Source of the DNA: CAZFDT01 sp964518335
GTDB lineage: Bacteria; Planctomycetota; Phycisphaerae; Phycisphaerales; Phycisphaeraceae
Length of the DNA: 64,000 nucleotides
Direction: 5' to 3'
Assembly: GCA_964518335.1 (NCBI GenBank)
Contig: CAZFDT010000001.1
Coordinates: forward strand, 1 to 64,000
Made by a program: the position numbers and the translations under genes. The notes under the pieces were generated by a model, which saw only the letters and a list, made by a program, of their open reading frames with translations, searched no databases and had not been told where the DNA came from. Positions 9,461 to 18,319 of the stretch are shown in pieces; within the stretch, counting starts at the first letter, position 1, and each line of letters begins with the position of its first letter.

Positions 9461-9638
9461 TGCTCTGCTCTCCTGTTGGGGTGTGCGAGTGGTGCGAGTG
9501 GACATGGGTCATTTCTCCATTGGCATGAAAAGGGCGAGTGTGTTTGACTTGAGCGATCCTGCGGTGGAACTCCTCTCAACCGACGCGAGTCCCGGCGCGA
9601 CGCCCCGGTCGGCGGGCCGACCATGTCAACCATACACG

Positions 9639-9657
9639 ATAAGCAAAGATTAAGCAA
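9639..9657. promoter_or_regulatory. candidate operator, two TAAGCAA direct repeats
   Basis: TAAGCAA occurs at 9640-9646 and again at 9651-9657 (as TTAAGCAA), 11 bp apart, about one helical turn. The site lies in the 257-bp gap between the LacI gene and the PEP-CTERM gene, 180 bp upstream of the latter. The same 8-mer recurs at 10869-10876 and, inverted, at 14112-14119. I infer a binding site for the LacI-type regulator next door. A GC-rich inverted repeat (GGTCGG/CCGACC) lies nearby at 9607-9622. Confidence 0.35.
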
Positions 9658-9717
9658 GAGATAAATGGAGGTTCCCGGAAAAAAGCCCGCGATGGCAACA
9701 AAATGGCGCATATCCCC

Positions 9718-10788
9718 TCAGAGCGGCGACTCGTCGCCATTATCGACCTGTACCAGCCGAGGCGACAAGCGGGTGATTCCGCCCGCACCTTCTTCGCCTT
9801 CGAGTCTGGCCAGCACCCGTCCGGCGGCGATCTGGCCCATCTGATACCAGTCGATCCGCAGCAGCTTCGTGTGGCGTGGGGGTAAGCTCAGCTTGCTCAC
9901 CACGACCTGTTCGAGCCAGTCCAGACTCCACGCCTCGAAATGAACCATGTCGAGTTGGGCGATGCGGGGCGGCACGGCTCGCTCTGCGGGCATCGGGTAC
10001 AGTAGGCTGGGGCTGACAAAGCTGTTCTCCACGAAGACCGCCGTGGGCGGTTTGGGGAGATTCAGAAGTTGCTCGATCGCGATGCGGCCGGGCTGCAGTT
10101 CGCCTTGTTTTCCGGGCGGCGCCTCAACCACGTACTGGGGCGGCGTCTTGATCCCCGCCTCTTCCATCGCACAGCAGAACCCGGCATACTTCTGCCGGCT
10201 GGCGGGGTCCTCCTCCGCGCGCCACCGGATGGTGGCAATTCGCTCATGTCCCTTTGAAACAAGGTGTTGTGCCGCAGTGTGAGCGCCGCCGAAGCTATCC
10301 ACCACCACGCTGTCCACTGCCGCGGTGCGCTGGACGTGGCCCAGTTGCACGGCCGGCACTTCCTCGTTGGCGAAGAAGCGAACCACCGGCTCCATCTCGT
10401 CGCCCAGGTCGGTGTCCAGCAGCACCGCGCTGGGCCGAAAAGGCAGAAGCTGTTTCAACTGGTCTTCGAGACTCGGCGAGCCGGGCATATGGAGCAATTC
10501 AAGGCGAAGCGGGATCGCTTCGGCGTGGAAGCACGCGTTGACGCCGCCGTACTTCGACAGCAACGGCTGGAGAACGTGCATATCGCGGAACGCGCTGTGG
10601 GTGCTGATGTACAACACCGGCCGAAGCTTGTAGCTGGGCTTGTAGCCCGACTCCTTGAGCAGTTTCTCAAGCTGGCTCCGCCGCCGGGTGGACATCCGAC
10701 CGTTGCCGTGCAGCGCATACGACACCGCCGCCACGGATACGTCCGCCCGCTCGGCGATGTGTCGCAATGTCACTGACCGCTCTGCCAT
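9718..10788 (-). CDS. LacI-family transcriptional regulator, module A
   Basis: A 356-residue regulator. The N-terminal helix-turn-helix (VTLRHIAERADVSVAAVSYA, residues 6-25) and hinge helix are typical of LacI, and the rest is a periplasmic-binding-protein-like sugar-sensing domain (for example the DLGDEMEPV and GGAHTAAQHLVSKGHERIATI segments). AAGGA lies nine bases before the ATG. It lies between the upstream GH9 gene (10910-13828) and the PEP-CTERM/gingipain-like/prepilin run, all on the minus strand, so it most likely controls these enzymes in response to a released oligosaccharide. Three intergenic regions around it share a TTAAGCAA motif that may be its operator. It may be a repressor, as most of this family are, but that cannot be shown here. 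Confidence 0.9.
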   Translation of the reverse strand: MAERSVTLRHIAERADVSVAAVSYALHGNGRMSTRRRSQLEKLLKESGYKPSYKLRPVLYISTHSAFRDMHVLQPLLSKYGGVNACFHAEAIPLRLELLHMPGSPSLEDQLKQLLPFRPSAVLLDTDLGDEMEPVVRFFANEEVPAVQLGHVQRTAAVDSVVVDSFGGAHTAAQHLVSKGHERIATIRWRAEEDPASRQKYAGFCCAMEEAGIKTPPQYVVEAPPGKQGELQPGRIAIEQLLNLPKPPTAVFVENSFVSPSLLYPMPAERAVPPRIAQLDMVHFEAWSLDWLEQVVVSKLSLPPRHTKLLRIDWYQMGQIAAGRVLARLEGEEGAGGITRLSPRLVQVDNGDESPL

Positions 10789-10865
10789 GAATCAGCATCC
10801 TTCGAGACGTTTTGGCACCTCAAGACGATACTAAAACCTAGCGTCAGAAGTCGCCAAGGTCAAGC

Positions 10866-10876
10866 AGCTTAAGCAA
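10866..10876. promoter_or_regulatory. candidate operator AGCTTAAGCAA
   Basis: GCTTAAGC at 10867-10874 is a perfect palindrome and extends to the shared TTAAGCAA at 10869-10876. It lies about 80 bp upstream of the LacI start, where an autoregulatory site would be expected, and just past the end of the upstream GH9 gene. This is an inference from recurrence with the sites at 9650 and 14112. Confidence 0.35.
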
Positions 10877-10909
10877 CTAATAATCCACCGTGGCCCTCTC
10901 GCTGAAGCT

Positions 10910-13828
10910 TCACCGGGCGCCACTCAGCCCATACAGCATCCCGTACAGCATGGACGAGGCACCGATCGTTTCGGTGATGGTGAACTCGCTGCTGACCTCG
11001 GCTCCACCGTTGCCCAAGTCGCGCCATCGCCGCCAGGGCGGAAGGTCCTGGGGATACCAACTTGGGTTTCGGTCGGCCAGCCCATAGATGGTGATTCCGG
11101 ACACTGTGGTACCCGTTTTCCCGGCGCCGGTGTAAAGGTAGGCGGCGATCTGCGGGTGTCGCGGCGGGCGGTCGCCCATGCCGGTGATGAAGGTCCTGGA
11201 CAACGGGTTGCAGCCGAGTTGGAAGTCGGCGTTGAGGCTGGCCGCGTCGAGAAATCGCTGCTCGCCGGTGAGGTGGTGGGCAACCAGCAACGCGTTGGCG
11301 TAGTAGCCGCCACCGTTGAGGGTGCCCCAGCCAAACCCCCGATCGCGTGCGCCTAGCCCCACGCGATAGGCCGGCTCGTCTGTTTTCTTGAGGATGTCCG
11401 CGGCACGTCGAATCAGCTCGTCGCGCATCTGGTCACGAATGGCACGATCCACGTCGGGGTGTTTGCTGCGTACATATGCGCCCATGAATGTGGGCAGATT
11501 CACGGCATAGGAGTAGTGGTAGCCATTGTATCCACCTTCGTTGGACAGATTCTTGAAAGCCTGGTGGTCCACGGCTTTGCCAGTGGTGGCGTATAACTCG
11601 CCCGCCGCCCATGTCCGCAACAACTTGCCGGCACGCTCGGCCTGGTCACCGGCCTGAGGATTGGCCTGTGCCCATGCAAACGCCCGCTTGGCCGATGACA
11701 GGTATGTTTGCGCCAGCTTCGCATCGTGCCGATTGATGAGACGGGCAAATTGCGCAGCCACGGCGGCATATTCCGCGGACGAGGTCGTGGTCGGCGGGAA
11801 AATACCATACGGCGGGGCGGCACCATGCTGCCGCACATAGTCGCGTTGCGCGTCCTGCTCATTGCCGCGACCCAGCGGCACAGCACCGTCTTCCCGCTGC
11901 AGATCGAGATACGCCACCAGCGCCCACTGCGCTTCGTCCAGCACATCCGGCACCCCGTTGCCGCTTTCGGGGATGTTCAGATCGCCATCGGCAAACGCGT
12001 CGGGGAGCATCTCGTAGGCAGCCAGTGTCTGGGCAGTTGCTCGCAGGTGCATGGTGAACACATCAAAGTCTGCCGCATCGTGGTACCCGCCGCGAAAGGT
12101 TTGCGCGGGATCGTCGGCCGTGTCTGGGGTGTCGTCATCCGCGACGCGGCCGCTCCTGGTGACGCGATGATGATGCAGGGCCGTGGTGAACGTCGTGTAC
12201 GGCTCGGTCAGCGCGGCACCCGCTCGCTGGTGGTAGTAAGCCCGATTGGTCTGTCGGTACAGGTCGGCAACACCCTCGCCGCCGACTGCAAAGCGACTAG
12301 ACCGGCCAAGGCCCTCGATGGCGATGTGATACGTCCCTGCCTTGAGCGGGCTGAGGTCCATCTCGTACACGCGCTCGCCGCTCAGTAAGTCCTCGCCGGC
12401 GCGAAGCGTCATGTTGCCTTGATGCACCGACGTGCCCGTCACTTCGTCGATGACACGAAATCGTGTGAAACGATCGTAGTTGACTGGGCCGAGGTCCGCC
12501 GCCCACCATCCTAGGTACGCATAGCGACGTCGCGACAGGTCCGAGTACGCCACCTGATTGACTTTGATTGCCGGCGTGACCACCGTGTCATGGTCGTACT
12601 GCAGGGTCGTGCTGTTGGTGAAAGGGGCCTCGATCCCTGCCACGCGCACCTCGACGGATGACCCGACCGGCAGTGGCTGGTCCAGTTCCAGGTAGTACGT
12701 GTGCCAGTACAGAACGTTTTGTTGGAATGGGCCGATGTCGCCGTTCCAATGCTCGTAGCTGAGCCGTCCCACCCGTCCTGGGTGCGTCGGTTGCGAACCA
12801 TTCACGCTGAGAGTGAATGTCTGGGGCGACTGCATCGCGGCGGCCTGCGCTTCGCCGGAACCCGGCCCGCGCGCCACCAAGGCATCAAGCGTTACCGCCA
12901 GCAGGTCCGGCGCGATGACCTCGACCCCGCGTACACCTTGGACCATCTGCACCTGCCGCATCGCCTCGAACACCTGCTCCCGTTCCTTGGCGAGTTTTTC
13001 ATCAAAGTAGCCAATCGGCGCATCGGCCGGACGCTTGAAGTCGGCCTTCAACGCTCCACTGGCGTGGTAGTCCGCATCGTCGATCGTGATAGCGAAAATC
13101 GCCGGCGACGACATGCCCTCAGACGCAAGCGTGATGCTCGTGATCGGCTTGTCCGGATGCGGATTGGGCCACTGCATCGCCCATACGCCGATGTGCTGCT
13201 TCCACTTGCCGCTGTAGGCACTTTGCCCCATGAAGATCGGCCAACTGTCGGCCCCGCTGTTGTCCCACCAGTTGCCCGTCCACCAGTTGCGAAGATGTCG
13301 GCCGGCCTGCAGCGCGAACGGCTCGCTCGAACCGTCTGCGTAATGGACGGTGTATCGCGCGATCGTGTCGTCACCTCCGATGCCTCGCGGCATTCGCACC
13401 ATGTTCTGCAGGAAGTAGATGTACTTGCCTCGCGCGTTGGGGGCGGTCACCGTCACCTCGGCCGGGAGATCCGGCAGCCTCTGGCCGCGCAGCATGATGA
13501 TCGTATTGGGCTGCTGATCCGTGGGCGTCGCCAGTCGGAAGTGATGGCCGTTTCGCGTCACGTCACCGTGCCGCACCGGCGGATAGATGAACATGTCGTT
13601 GGCGCCTTCGTCCGACCATCCACCCTTGCCGTTGTCGGCGACGGCGTCGTCTTCCAGTTGGCGGTTCGCTACATCCGACAGGTCGAGATAAATCGGCTCG
13701 GCCGCCGCCATGCATGGCGCCCACACCACCATGGCCCACGCGGCCATTTGCAAGAGACGCACCCGAACGCCGCCATGTACGTACCGATAGCCAGCCGCAT
13801 GGATATGGCACAGGTGGGTCTGCTGCAT
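10910..13828 (-). CDS. secreted GH9-family glycoside hydrolase with long N-terminal region
   Basis: A 972-residue secreted GH9 enzyme. AAGGAG lies six bases before the ATG and a signal peptide covers about 1-43, ending CMAAAEP. Residues 45-405 are beta-rich and unassigned, and may be a carbohydrate-binding region. A CelD_N Ig-like domain follows (about 418-515, AIKVNQVAYSDLSRRR), then the GH9 barrel to the end. The catalytic motif reads GYHDAADF (Asp584, Asp587) where most relatives have DAGD, and SSEFT gives Glu948 as likely acid. It lies upstream of the LacI gene, in the same direction, and is divergent from the amidohydrolase. It is only distantly similar to the GH9 at 187-3318, so the two probably act on different bonds or chain lengths. 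Confidence 0.88.
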   Translation of the reverse strand: MQQTHLCHIHAAGYRYVHGGVRVRLLQMAAWAMVVWAPCMAAAEPIYLDLSDVANRQLEDDAVADNGKGGWSDEGANDMFIYPPVRHGDVTRNGHHFRLATPTDQQPNTIIMLRGQRLPDLPAEVTVTAPNARGKYIYFLQNMVRMPRGIGGDDTIARYTVHYADGSSEPFALQAGRHLRNWWTGNWWDNSGADSWPIFMGQSAYSGKWKQHIGVWAMQWPNPHPDKPITSITLASEGMSSPAIFAITIDDADYHASGALKADFKRPADAPIGYFDEKLAKEREQVFEAMRQVQMVQGVRGVEVIAPDLLAVTLDALVARGPGSGEAQAAAMQSPQTFTLSVNGSQPTHPGRVGRLSYEHWNGDIGPFQQNVLYWHTYYLELDQPLPVGSSVEVRVAGIEAPFTNSTTLQYDHDTVVTPAIKVNQVAYSDLSRRRYAYLGWWAADLGPVNYDRFTRFRVIDEVTGTSVHQGNMTLRAGEDLLSGERVYEMDLSPLKAGTYHIAIEGLGRSSRFAVGGEGVADLYRQTNRAYYHQRAGAALTEPYTTFTTALHHHRVTRSGRVADDDTPDTADDPAQTFRGGYHDAADFDVFTMHLRATAQTLAAYEMLPDAFADGDLNIPESGNGVPDVLDEAQWALVAYLDLQREDGAVPLGRGNEQDAQRDYVRQHGAAPPYGIFPPTTTSSAEYAAVAAQFARLINRHDAKLAQTYLSSAKRAFAWAQANPQAGDQAERAGKLLRTWAAGELYATTGKAVDHQAFKNLSNEGGYNGYHYSYAVNLPTFMGAYVRSKHPDVDRAIRDQMRDELIRRAADILKKTDEPAYRVGLGARDRGFGWGTLNGGGYYANALLVAHHLTGEQRFLDAASLNADFQLGCNPLSRTFITGMGDRPPRHPQIAAYLYTGAGKTGTTVSGITIYGLADRNPSWYPQDLPPWRRWRDLGNGGAEVSSEFTITETIGASSMLYGMLYGLSGAR

Positions 13829-14149
13829 GGGTCACTCCTTCGGGATGGCGGGGGGGATGCGACCAATCCCGTCATGGTTCATGGACGGACGATTAAAGTC
13901 GGATTAATGATATAGCGCCATCCCTGCACGTCAACCACAACAGGCGCAGTTACCCCGTTGACGCTCGATCCGACCGCGACGAAAACCACGTCCTGCAGTG
14001 ACCACATTATGCCTGAGACAATTGTATGCTGTCGCGCGAGGACGCCTTCCCCCAGCATCGCGCCCCATTTTCCTCATTGACGAGGACCTGAGACACCAGT
14101 ATGATTAAAACTTGCTTAATGATCCGAGTCATGGTCCGAGGGCTAAGTG
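13829..14149. promoter_or_regulatory. divergent intergenic region between GH9 and amidohydrolase
   Basis: About 320 bp with no convincing gene, noticeably richer in A+T near 13890-13915 and 14100-14125. It should hold promoters for both flanking genes. Two GATTAA elements occur at 13891-13908, and a 17-bp inverted repeat with TTGCTTAA lies at 14104-14120. Confidence 0.5.
14104..14120. promoter_or_regulatory. candidate operator ATTAA-N7-TTAAT containing TTGCTTAA
   Basis: ATTAA and TTAAT form inverted arms around a 7-bp centre, and TTGCTTAA at 14112-14119 is the reverse complement of the 8-mer found at 9650-9657 and 10869-10876. It lies 30 bp upstream of the amidohydrolase start. This placement would link that operon to the LacI-type regulator of the module. 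Confidence 0.35.
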
Positions 14150-15292
14150 ATGGCCACCGTCACCCAGTCCGGCACCGTCGCCACGGCACCCGAGCAAACG
14201 CCCGCGAGGCCTCGGCTCGTGGACACCGATATCCATCACTGTTTGTCGGGGCCACACGACCTGCTGTCATACCTCTCGACCTACGACCGCGCGCGACTTA
14301 AGGGGTTTGGCCGCGGCGGCACAGGGGACCGCTACGCTTACAACGGCGGCATCCACGGCCGACGGGTTGATGTGATCGACCCCGACGATGGATGGGTCGA
14401 ACCGGGCAGCCAGATCGACAAGGTCATCCGCGACCACCTCGATCACAGTGCGTTTGATATCGGCATTCTCACCGGGCAATCGGTCTATGCGGCGAGCGCA
14501 CTGGCGGACTACCACTACGCAGCATCGCTCTGTCGGGCGTTCAACGACTGGACGATCGAGCACTGGCTCACGCGGGATCGCCGATTCCGGTTCTGCATGG
14601 CGATCGGCACACAAGACCCCCTCGCCGCAGCCAGGGAGATTGATCGCATCGGCGACCATCCACAAGTTTGCGGCGTGCTGATGCCCGCTGGAGCGCCTCG
14701 CCCGTTTGGCCAGCGCTTCTATCACCCCATTTACGAAGCGTGCTGCCGGCATCGACTGACACCGGCCATCCATTTCCTCAGCGAAGGCGGCGGGATCAAT
14801 CCATCGCCCACGCCCGCAGGGTTTCCCAGCTCCTACGCCGAGAGCCGCGCTTCCCGCTTCACCGTGTACCTAGCACACCTGGCGAGCCTGATCTATGAAG
14901 GCATCTTCGAGATATTCCCTCAGATGAAGTTCGCGATGCTCGAGTGTGGCTTGGCGTGGGTGCCTTGTACCCTCTGGCGGATGGACAGCGACTGGAAGGG
15001 CCTACGGCAGCAGGTGCCGTGGGTGAAGCGGCTGCCCAGCGAGTATGTCATCGATCATGTGCGCTTCAACTCCCAGCCCATCGACGAGCCACCAAACCGG
15101 CGAGACATCGAGCAACTGGTGGCGTGGATGCACGGGGAGCGCACGTTGATGTTCGGCAGCGATTTCCCGCACTGGGATTACGACGATCCGACCCACACAC
15201 TGACTGAGCTGCCCGAGCCTTTGCGTCAGCGGGTCATGGCCGGTAACGCGATCGAGACTTTCAACCTCCTTCCCTTGGACCCGACGCCATGA
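14150..15292 (+). CDS. amidohydrolase-2 family protein
   Basis: A 380-residue TIM-barrel metal-dependent hydrolase or decarboxylase. The N-terminal LVDTDIHH (about 23-30) provides the first metal ligands, AIHFLSEGG near 206 a third histidine, and FGSDFPHWDYDDP near 336 the C-terminal metal Asp. Members of this family include aromatic-acid decarboxylases and lactonases such as 4-sulfomuconolactonase. A GTG at 14147 could also start the gene, but the ATG at 14150 is better placed behind GAGGG. There is no signal peptide. Its stop overlaps the Rieske gene start by ATGA, so the two are translationally coupled and probably work together. The substrate is unknown; the location suggests an aromatic or lactone linked to plant polysaccharide. 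Confidence 0.8.
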   Translation: MATVTQSGTVATAPEQTPARPRLVDTDIHHCLSGPHDLLSYLSTYDRARLKGFGRGGTGDRYAYNGGIHGRRVDVIDPDDGWVEPGSQIDKVIRDHLDHSAFDIGILTGQSVYAASALADYHYAASLCRAFNDWTIEHWLTRDRRFRFCMAIGTQDPLAAAREIDRIGDHPQVCGVLMPAGAPRPFGQRFYHPIYEACCRHRLTPAIHFLSEGGGINPSPTPAGFPSSYAESRASRFTVYLAHLASLIYEGIFEIFPQMKFAMLECGLAWVPCTLWRMDSDWKGLRQQVPWVKRLPSEYVIDHVRFNSQPIDEPPNRRDIEQLVAWMHGERTLMFGSDFPHWDYDDPTHTLTELPEPLRQRVMAGNAIETFNLLPLDPTP

Positions 15293-15720
15293 GCAAGCTG
15301 CCGGTCTGCCCCGCCCACGAACTGCCGCCGGGGTCGCGGCGCATCGTGGAGGCAAGTGACAGGATCAGCATCGGCGTCTTCAACGTCGAAGGCCGGTTCT
15401 ATGCGCTGCGGAACATCTGCCCGCATCGAAAGGCGCCGCTCTGCCTCGGACAGTTGAGCGGGCACGTCACCAGCGACGGGCCAGGCGATGCGCAGATGCA
15501 CGGCCCCAACCGTATCCTACGTTGCCCCTGGCACGGTTGGGAATTCGACATCACCACCGGTCAGTCCGTCTTCAATCCGCACAACGTCCGCGTTAAGACC
15601 TACCCCGTCAGCGTAGAGTCTTCGTGCGAGGTATGCACACTCAGTGACAAAGAGGACCCGAGCATCGAGACGTACCCAGTGACCATCGACGACGGGGTCA
15701 TCACCGTTCTGCTGAAATAA
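15289..15720 (+). CDS. Rieske [2Fe-2S] ferredoxin-like protein
   Basis: A 143-residue soluble Rieske protein. Cluster ligands are visible as CPH (Cys44, His46) and CPWH (Cys79, His82), and the intervening LCLGQLSG and the GWEFDITTG strand match the family. A roughly 20-residue insertion between the two ligand pairs is longer than in minimal ferredoxins. It has no oxygenase catalytic domain, so it may serve as an electron carrier or as a small subunit for an oxygenase encoded elsewhere. Its start overlaps the amidohydrolase stop, which argues for a joint function. No reductase or oxygenase gene lies nearby. Confidence 0.88.
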   Translation: MSKLPVCPAHELPPGSRRIVEASDRISIGVFNVEGRFYALRNICPHRKAPLCLGQLSGHVTSDGPGDAQMHGPNRILRCPWHGWEFDITTGQSVFNPHNVRVKTYPVSVESSCEVCTLSDKEDPSIETYPVTIDDGVITVLLK

Positions 15721-15775
15721 CGTCAGCCCGACCCCGTCACCGCGCAGATCAGAATGAGTCTAGCCCCAATACGGT

Positions 15776-15888
15776 TCACTTAACCATCACGACGGCGGAT
15801 GCGAAGGGTTTGACCCATGTGCCGCGGTCGTGTGGTTGTTTCTTGGCGTAATTGCTCATTTTAGTCTTGACGACACGGGGGTTGATGC
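15776..15888 (-). pseudogene. possible 3' remnant of an enzyme gene
   Basis: A minus-strand frame ending with YAKKQPHDRGTWVKPFASAV and a stop at 15776. It reads like the C-terminal strand of a secreted glycosidase, but has no start or upstream continuation. It directly abuts the opposite-strand dehydrogenase remnant, which supports a decayed junction. The call is weak. Confidence 0.2.
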
Positions 15889-16193
15889 GGCTCTGGCGCG
15901 ACGGCAGTCCGAAGGACAAGACGTGGTTTGACTCCCACCACCTCTGCAACGCGCCCAGTTTCACCATCATCGGAGCAGACAACGCCTCGCACCCGACGCA
16001 TGCGACACTCGACAATCCCTGGACCTGCACGCGTGATAGTGAACTGTTCTTCGATCTCGTCGCCTGCGGCATGCGGGCAGTTGAACCGCTTGTCAGCCAC
16101 CACGTGCCTTTCAGTCAGGCAACAGAGTGGCATCCCCGACTGGATGTTCCCGGGAGTGACACGATGAAGGTCGTGTTGACTTGGTCCGAGTGA
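15888..16193 (+). pseudogene. C-terminal fragment of a zinc-type alcohol dehydrogenase
   Basis: The frame reads a segment much like the end of zinc-dependent (MDR) dehydrogenases: IIGADNASHPTHATLDNPWT, then DSELFFDLVACGMRAVEPLV, SHHVPFSQA and a last strand MKVVLTWSE. In intact relatives this covers the final 90-100 residues. The N-terminal catalytic domain and the Rossmann fold are missing, and the region just before it does not continue the frame, so I read it as a truncated remnant rather than a gene. Assignment rests on my recall of the family pattern. Confidence 0.45.
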
Positions 16194-16290
16194 TATACGG
16201 GATCACACCCAACACCAACTTGGGCAACGTTCGACCCGCCCTGTATAGCAGTTGTGGCGCATTGTTCCATACCTCCCTCATCGGGCCGCA

Positions 16291-18228
16291 TCAGCGCCTT
16301 GTGTTCGCGCGTGCGTGGTATCGCTTCGTCAGGCTCTCTGACACATGATTCCCTCGAACCACCAGGTACAACTCCCCGTTGCGGATCGTGTCTGTCCATT
16401 CGACACCGCCGTGTGGCAAGGGGGCAGCGGCAAGCGATTCGAGGTTCCCATCGGCCACACGATATACCCGGTCTGGATTGAGCCAGGGCAAATCGGGAAA
16501 TGAAATCACGGCATTTTCTACAGGCGATTGCTCAAAGCCACTTGCCTGGCTCGTGTAATTGTCGTTGACAACGACCACCAACGCGGCGTCCTGACCTGCC
16601 CACAGGGTCTGCGTCCATAGCGTCTCACGCGAGCTTGAGGCCCACTGCAGCGGATGTGACACATTGAGCAATGGCGCGACCATTTGCAACTCTCGCGAGT
16701 TCTCGCCCACTGTACGCCACATGTCGGGCAGTGAGTCGGTACCGTGAAACATGAGGTTGCCAACCATTTCGGTGCGGTCAGTCCATGCGAACAGTCCTCG
16801 CGCTCCAAACCCGATTGCGTATAACATCTGAATGCGCACTTCGCTGGGAGTGGGGCAGCGTCCAAAGCCGCGGACGCGCTTGGGGTCACGAAACGCGTCG
16901 AATCCGCCATTCAGCATTTCCCGACCGGAAACATAGCGATTCTGATTGATGCCATACTCCTCCCAACCCGACTGATACGTGTAAGTAAACGGCCCCGGCA
17001 TGCTCGCACGGCGGATGTTGGCGAGGTTGTCACGGATGCTCCGGATCGACCATCCCGCGATGAGCGGATAGCAGTCGGGATTTGGAATGTCGCTGATGGG
17101 GCAATAGATGTAGTAGTTGTGTGGCGTGAAAGTCAGGTTGATCGTGAGCGAAGTAGGTGTCTGCGCGTCTACGGCTCGACAGCCCGCTTCGTAGGCAATC
17201 ACTTGCGGCGCGTGCTGCCCGATGCGGTAACGCATGGGGACGTCCTTAACGCCGTGGTCCTTGACATCAGGCTCATCGACCAGGCCGTATGCGAAAATCG
17301 CCGGATGCCTCAGCGTGTCGGGGGAAGGTTCGCCCTTCACCAGGGGGATGGTGCGGACGCCCAGTCGCTGGGCCTGGTCCAACTGGACCATGCTGAGTCG
17401 GCGAAAGCTATTGTAGGCATCAAGCCCATTGGCTGCGTATCGCTCGAAGTCAGCCCCGCCGTAAGTCCCGAAGACAGCGAGATCGCCGAACGCACGGAGG
17501 CCGCCTGCCGCCACTGTCTGGCCCTGGGCCTCGAATCGGAATGTGTAGAACACACCTCTTTCAAATCCCTCCGGCAGGTTCACGACCGCGACGCCGGTGT
17601 CTCGCACGAAGTCATCGTGCAGCCATGTGACATGGTCTGTCACTCGCCGCCCATTGAGATGTAGTTCGGTCGGCAGCTTGGCCGACGCCTCTTGCCGCTC
17701 CAGGTAGATCGTGGCCTGCGATAGAGCCGCATCAAAGACTATGGTCGCGATGCGGCACATGGCCGCGATGGGTTGCACCCGCGCAGTCACGTGGAGGGCC
17801 TGACTCGCTGTCAACTCTACGTCCACTGAATCACGCAGAGTCTCGCGCAGGCAGAGGGTGAGTTCACCCTCGCCGCCGGGCGGGATGCGATCGGGACGCA
17901 GGCGGGTCCAGATCAATAGGTGGGCTGCATGGTGCTCCTTTGCGGTCTTGCCGTTCCACGCGATATCCTCAATGCCAACGGGTGTGGTGCTGTTGTTGCG
18001 CAGATAGATACGAACATAAGCACCGCCATCGGTGATTGATTCCTTCGCCTCACGAATCTCATCGTTACCTTCAGGTGCTGCGATCCGGACGGGCTGATTG
18101 GCCGTATGAAACGCCCCGACCAGCTCAAGCCCACGTACGGGCTCGCCGAATGCGGATGCAGGCCCTGTGACCAGGCATACAAAAGTGGTGACCCACATCA
18201 ACAGACAGACATTGCAGAGTTGCAGCAT
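16291..18228 (-). CDS. secreted TIM-barrel-like protein of unknown function (module B)
   Basis: A 645-residue protein with a signal peptide (about 1-28, ending ASAFGEP). The first 220 residues are beta-rich. Residues about 240-540 look like a (beta/alpha)8 glycosidase-like barrel: AFGDLAVFGTYGGADFERYA, a HPAIFAYGLVDEPDVKDHG segment with an acidic pair at the end of a strand, and the GFGARGLFAWTDRTEM strand. A small C-terminal beta domain follows. It ends a minus-strand operon of polysaccharide genes. Together with the neighbour at 18320 it may belong to GH clan A or to an unnamed relative, but I cannot name a family. Catalytic acids are not assigned. Confidence 0.65.
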   Translation of the reverse strand: MLQLCNVCLLMWVTTFVCLVTGPASAFGEPVRGLELVGAFHTANQPVRIAAPEGNDEIREAKESITDGGAYVRIYLRNNSTTPVGIEDIAWNGKTAKEHHAAHLLIWTRLRPDRIPPGGEGELTLCLRETLRDSVDVELTASQALHVTARVQPIAAMCRIATIVFDAALSQATIYLERQEASAKLPTELHLNGRRVTDHVTWLHDDFVRDTGVAVVNLPEGFERGVFYTFRFEAQGQTVAAGGLRAFGDLAVFGTYGGADFERYAANGLDAYNSFRRLSMVQLDQAQRLGVRTIPLVKGEPSPDTLRHPAIFAYGLVDEPDVKDHGVKDVPMRYRIGQHAPQVIAYEAGCRAVDAQTPTSLTINLTFTPHNYYIYCPISDIPNPDCYPLIAGWSIRSIRDNLANIRRASMPGPFTYTYQSGWEEYGINQNRYVSGREMLNGGFDAFRDPKRVRGFGRCPTPSEVRIQMLYAIGFGARGLFAWTDRTEMVGNLMFHGTDSLPDMWRTVGENSRELQMVAPLLNVSHPLQWASSSRETLWTQTLWAGQDAALVVVVNDNYTSQASGFEQSPVENAVISFPDLPWLNPDRVYRVADGNLESLAAAPLPHGGVEWTDTIRNGELYLVVRGNHVSESLTKRYHARANTRR

Positions 18229-18319
18229 CGTTGTTCAAACCTCCGGTTTCGGCGCAATCCGTGAATGAGTGCAAATATTGCCGGCAGACCGGGATGTGAC
18301 AAGCAAGCGAGCGATCGTG

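Noticed and set aside
12701..13915. 404-codon plus-strand frame opposite the second GH9
   Set aside because: Antisense to a GH9 gene with signal peptide and catalytic motifs; composition is not protein-like.
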